Assembly: GCA_947476855.1 (NCBI GenBank)
Contig: CANJSR010000300.1
Location: forward strand, 1 to 6,381
From: Acetobacteraceae bacterium
GTDB lineage: Bacteria > Pseudomonadota > Alphaproteobacteria > Acetobacterales > Acetobacteraceae
Direction: 5' to 3'
DNA length: 6,381 bases
This document shows, piece by piece, positions 3,862-6,381 of the stretch (positions within the stretch are counted from its first letter, which is position 1; each line of letters begins with the position of its first letter). Below the pieces are notes generated by a model, which made no database searches, was not told the DNA's origin, and worked only from the letters and a program-made list of their open reading frames with translations. Both the position numbers and the translations under genes were made by a program.

Positions 3862-6381
3862 TCAATACAGGCCGGGCAGCGTCGTGTCGACTCCGCCATG
3901 CACCGTGCCACCGGCGCCAGGCGTGTCGGACATCACGGCGCCACTGCCGCCGCCCATCGAACCAGACGACCCGCCGGGAGGCTGGTTCGGTTTGAAGGCG
4001 TCGGTCACGGTGCCGGTAGCACTTTCCCAACTGGACATCACGACGCCCTCGGGCTGCGGGAATTGCAGGACAGGGCGGTCCTTCAGGGCCACCGCCATGA
4101 AGTCGCGGAAGATCGGCGCGGCGACCGAGCCGCCGGTTTCATTGTTCCCCAGCGACGTCGGCGAGTCGAAGCCGACCCAGACCGTGGTCACCAGGTCGGG
4201 CGTGAAGCCCGAGAACCAGACATCGGAGAAATCCTGCGTTGTGCCGGTCTTGCCCGCGATCGGCCGCCCCAGGCCCTGGGCCGCGCGCGTGCCGGTGCCG
4301 CGCGCGACCGCGCCCTGCATCATGGTCACAAGCTGGAACACGCTGGCCGGATCGGCGATCTGCTTGCGGTTGTCCTCCAGCGTCGGACCTCGGCCCGCAT
4401 CGTCGCAGGCCGGACAGCCGAGGGACGGTGCCCGCCAGACCACGTGGCCGTTGCGGTCCTGCACGCTGTCGATCAGCGTCGGAATCACTTCCCGCCCGCC
4501 GGCTGCCAGAGCGGCATAGGCCCCGGCCTCTCGCATCACGGTCGTCTCGACCGCGCCCAGGGCTGCCGGCAGGACGCGTGGCATGGAATCGACCAGGTGG
4601 AACGCGATCGCCGTATCGGCGACGGCCTGCATGCCGACCTGCTGGGCAATCCGCAGCGTGACCAGGTTCAGGGACTTCTCCAGCGCGTTCCGCATCGGGA
4701 TCGGGCCGCTGAAGGAACCCTCGTAGTTCCCCGGCCGCCACCGTCCCGCCCCGGTATCCACAACAATCGGCGCATCCAGAAATCTCTGGCTCGGCGACAG
4801 GCCCTTTTCGAGCGCGGTCAGATAGACGATCGGCTTGAAGCTGGAGCCTGGCTGGCGCTGGGCCTGCGTCGCGCGGTTGAACTGGCTCTGCTCGAAGCTC
4901 CATCCGCCGACCATGGCGATCACGCGGCCGGTCATGGGTTCGATGGACACCAGCGCGCCCTGGACCAGCGGTATTTGCCGCAGGGCCACGCGCGGCTGGG
5001 CCGGTTCGGCGGCGGGTGTCGCGACGGGCCTGCCACGGGCGGCGGGCGCGGCGGGGGCGGCGGCGGCGGGCACGCCCTTCGGGTCGATCATCACCACATC
5101 GCCGGCCTGGACGATGTCCTGCATGCGCTTGGGTGCGGCCCCGGGCTTGCCATCGCGGACAGGCCGAGCCCAAGTGTGGTCGGAGAGGGCGAGGGGAGCG
5201 GTCTTGGGGGTGCCGGCTTCCAGCCAGCCGACCCGTGCCTGGGCATCAGCCACGCTCAGGACGACGGCGACACGCCAGTCGGAGGGCATGCCGGCGGGGC
5301 GGGCGGTCTGGGGCAGGGCGGTCGGCCACTCCCGCTCACCCACGGCGACGCCCTTGGCAACGGGGCCGCGCCAGCCGCCGTGGCGGCGATCGTAGGATGT
5401 CAGGCCATCCCGCAACGCGCGTTCGGCGGCAAGCTGGAGCACGGGATCCAGGCTGGTGCGGACCATCAGCCCGCCCTGGGTCGCGACCTGCTGGCCGAAA
5501 TCGGCGATCAGGGTGCGGCGCACTTCCTCGGCATACCACTCCCCGGCCGGGATCGGCGGCGGGCGGCGGAATTCATGCGGGGTGATCGGTTCGGCCTTGG
5601 CCGCCGTGGCCTGGGCGGTCGTGATCGCGCGGTCCTCGGCCATCCGGTCCAGCACCCAGTCCCGGCGCGCCTTGGCGGCATCGGGGAAGCGGAACGGGTT
5701 GTAGTTGTTGGGCGCCTTCGGCAAGGCGGCGAGGAAGGCGGCCTCCTGGAGGTTCAGTTCCTCCAGGGGTTTGTTGAAATAGGCCTGGCCGGCGGCGGCG
5801 ACCCCATAGGCGCTCAGGCCCAGGTAGATCTCGTTCAGATACAGTTCGAGGATGCGGTCCTTCGACAGATTCTCCTCGATCCGAAGCGCCAGGATCGCCT
5901 CCCGCGCCTTGCGGGCGAATGACAGTTCATTGTCCAGCAGCATGTTCTTTGCCACCTGCTGGGTGATGGTGGACGCGCCGACGGGCCGCTTGCCCTGGCC
6001 GGCGTTCATCGCGTTCGCCAGGGCGGCGCGCGCAATGGCCAGCGGATCGACGCCGCGATGGGTCCAGAAGTTCTGGTCCTCGGCCGACAGGAACGCCCGG
6101 CGCACCAGTTCGGGGATCGACTCGATGGGGACGAAGATGCGCCGTTCGGTCGCGAGTTCCGACAGCAGTCGCCCGTCGCCGGCATAGACGCGGCTCATGA
6201 CCGGGGGCTGGTAGTTCCGCAGGCCTTCGACGTCGGGCAGGCCGGCACTGAAATGCTGGTAGGCCATCCACCCGCCCACGCCGCCCACGACCGCGAGGAG
6301 GGCGGTGATCCCGAACAGCGCGCCCAACAGGCCGCGCACCACCCGGCCGAACAGGCTTGGCCTGCGCGCGCGCCTGGCAGG
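3862..6381 (-). CDS. mrcA: Bifunctional class A penicillin-binding protein, PBP1A type (5' end outside the window)
   Basis: This is an inner-membrane, periplasm-facing enzyme that polymerises lipid II into glycan strands and cross-links the peptides. Residues are numbered from the GTG at 6342. A membrane anchor lies at about 4-26. The GT51 glycosyltransferase has EDQNFWTHRG (88-97, catalytic E88), GASTITQQ (122-129), RKARE (144-148) and KDRILELYLN (161-170). An OB-like insert typical of PBP1A spans about 315-455 and contains an Ala/Pro-rich stretch (424-448). The transpeptidase has SSFK (500-503, acylated S500), SLN (557-559) and KTGTT (698-702). A Gly/Ser-rich tail follows. Two cysteines form CPAC at 643-646. 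The frame is open from GTG 6342 to the window edge, adding an Arg-rich stretch (residues such as RRARRP) that suits a cytoplasmic N-terminus, so the true start is probably beyond 6381. prfB follows after 29 bases. In several alphaproteobacteria an N-acetylmuramoyl-L-alanine amidase gene precedes this pair; here that would lie outside the window. Confidence 0.96.
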   Translation of the reverse strand, partial: PARRARRPSLFGRVVRGLLGALFGITALLAVVGGVGGWMAYQHFSAGLPDVEGLRNYQPPVMSRVYAGDGRLLSELATERRIFVPIESIPELVRRAFLSAEDQNFWTHRGVDPLAIARAALANAMNAGQGKRPVGASTITQQVAKNMLLDNELSFARKAREAILALRIEENLSKDRILELYLNEIYLGLSAYGVAAAGQAYFNKPLEELNLQEAAFLAALPKAPNNYNPFRFPDAAKARRDWVLDRMAEDRAITTAQATAAKAEPITPHEFRRPPPIPAGEWYAEEVRRTLIADFGQQVATQGGLMVRTSLDPVLQLAAERALRDGLTSYDRRHGGWRGPVAKGVAVGEREWPTALPQTARPAGMPSDWRVAVVLSVADAQARVGWLEAGTPKTAPLALSDHTWARPVRDGKPGAAPKRMQDIVQAGDVVMIDPKGVPAAAAPAAPAARGRPVATPAAEPAQPRVALRQIPLVQGALVSIEPMTGRVIAMVGGWSFEQSQFNRATQAQRQPGSSFKPIVYLTALEKGLSPSQRFLDAPIVVDTGAGRWRPGNYEGSFSGPIPMRNALEKSLNLVTLRIAQQVGMQAVADTAIAFHLVDSMPRVLPAALGAVETTVMREAGAYAALAAGGREVIPTLIDSVQDRNGHVVWRAPSLGCPACDDAGRGPTLEDNRKQIADPASVFQLVTMMQGAVARGTGTRAAQGLGRPIAGKTGTTQDFSDVWFSGFTPDLVTTVWVGFDSPTSLGNNETGGSVAAPIFRDFMAVALKDRPVLQFPQPEGVVMSSWESATGTVTDAFKPNQPPGGSSGSMGGGSGAVMSDTPGAGGTVHGGVDTTLPGLY
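3895..3981 (-). other. Gly/Ser-rich C-terminal tail of PBP1A
   Basis: Residues 788-816 are rich in glycine and serine (for example SMGGGSGAV) and follow the end of the folded transpeptidase domain. This is likely a disordered periplasmic tail with no recognisable motif. Confidence 0.6.
4999..5073 (-). other. Ala/Pro-rich low-complexity segment within the PBP1A insert
   Basis: Residues 424-448 of the penicillin-binding protein are almost all Ala and Pro with a few Arg, Gly, Val and Glu, encoded by runs of GCG/GCC. It probably forms a flexible linker in the OB-like region before the transpeptidase domain. Such a GC-rich repeat tends to vary in length between related strains. Confidence 0.6.

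Noticed and set aside
3838..5922. A 694-residue open frame on the plus strand opposite the penicillin-binding protein gene
   Set aside because: It lies entirely antisense to a gene with every class A PBP motif. Its translation is rich in Arg, Gly, His and Asp without domains, which is typical of the open complementary frame produced by GC-rich codons.

Overview
The window reads as ordinary chromosomal DNA from a high-GC alphaproteobacterium. Codons end mostly in G or C. The penicillin-binding protein gene is followed directly by prfB, an arrangement I know from Rhizobiales, Caulobacter and Rhodospirillales relatives. Acetobacteraceae or another Rhodospirillales family is my best guess, but the sequence alone does not settle it. 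No tRNA, rRNA, CRISPR array, transposase or phage gene is visible.

Left part (4-2176, plus strand): three tightly packed genes that look like one operon. They are an asparaginase-family protein with an alanine in place of a normally essential active-site aspartate, a class I SAM-dependent methyltransferase, and a small protein that I tentatively place in the DUF6614 group. The gaps between them are only 3 and 4 bases. The first gene begins at the window edge, so the operon may extend further left. The shared pathway is unknown.

Middle (2177-2700, minus strand): a compositionally distinct stretch, about 50% GC where counted, against about 80% in a sample of the methyltransferase gene. It carries two probable small genes that overlap by 17 bases: a two-helix membrane protein and a 51-residue protein with a near-perfect Shine-Dalgarno. 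The second gene meets the plus-strand operon tail to tail, and the two stop codons lie in the arms of one small palindrome. A perfect 12-bp inverted repeat separates these genes from prfB.

Right part (2701-6381, minus strand): a bifunctional class A penicillin-binding protein of the PBP1A type, running off the right edge, followed 29 bases later by prfB (release factor 2). prfB contains the textbook programmed +1 frameshift, with AGGAGG three bases before CTT TGA C. The real protein is therefore 376 residues, encoded in two frames. The pair serves cell-wall synthesis and translation termination and is probably cotranscribed.

Nothing here convinces me of a wholly new system. The items most worth a second look are the substituted asparaginase and its operon, and the overlapping small-gene pair of unusual composition.
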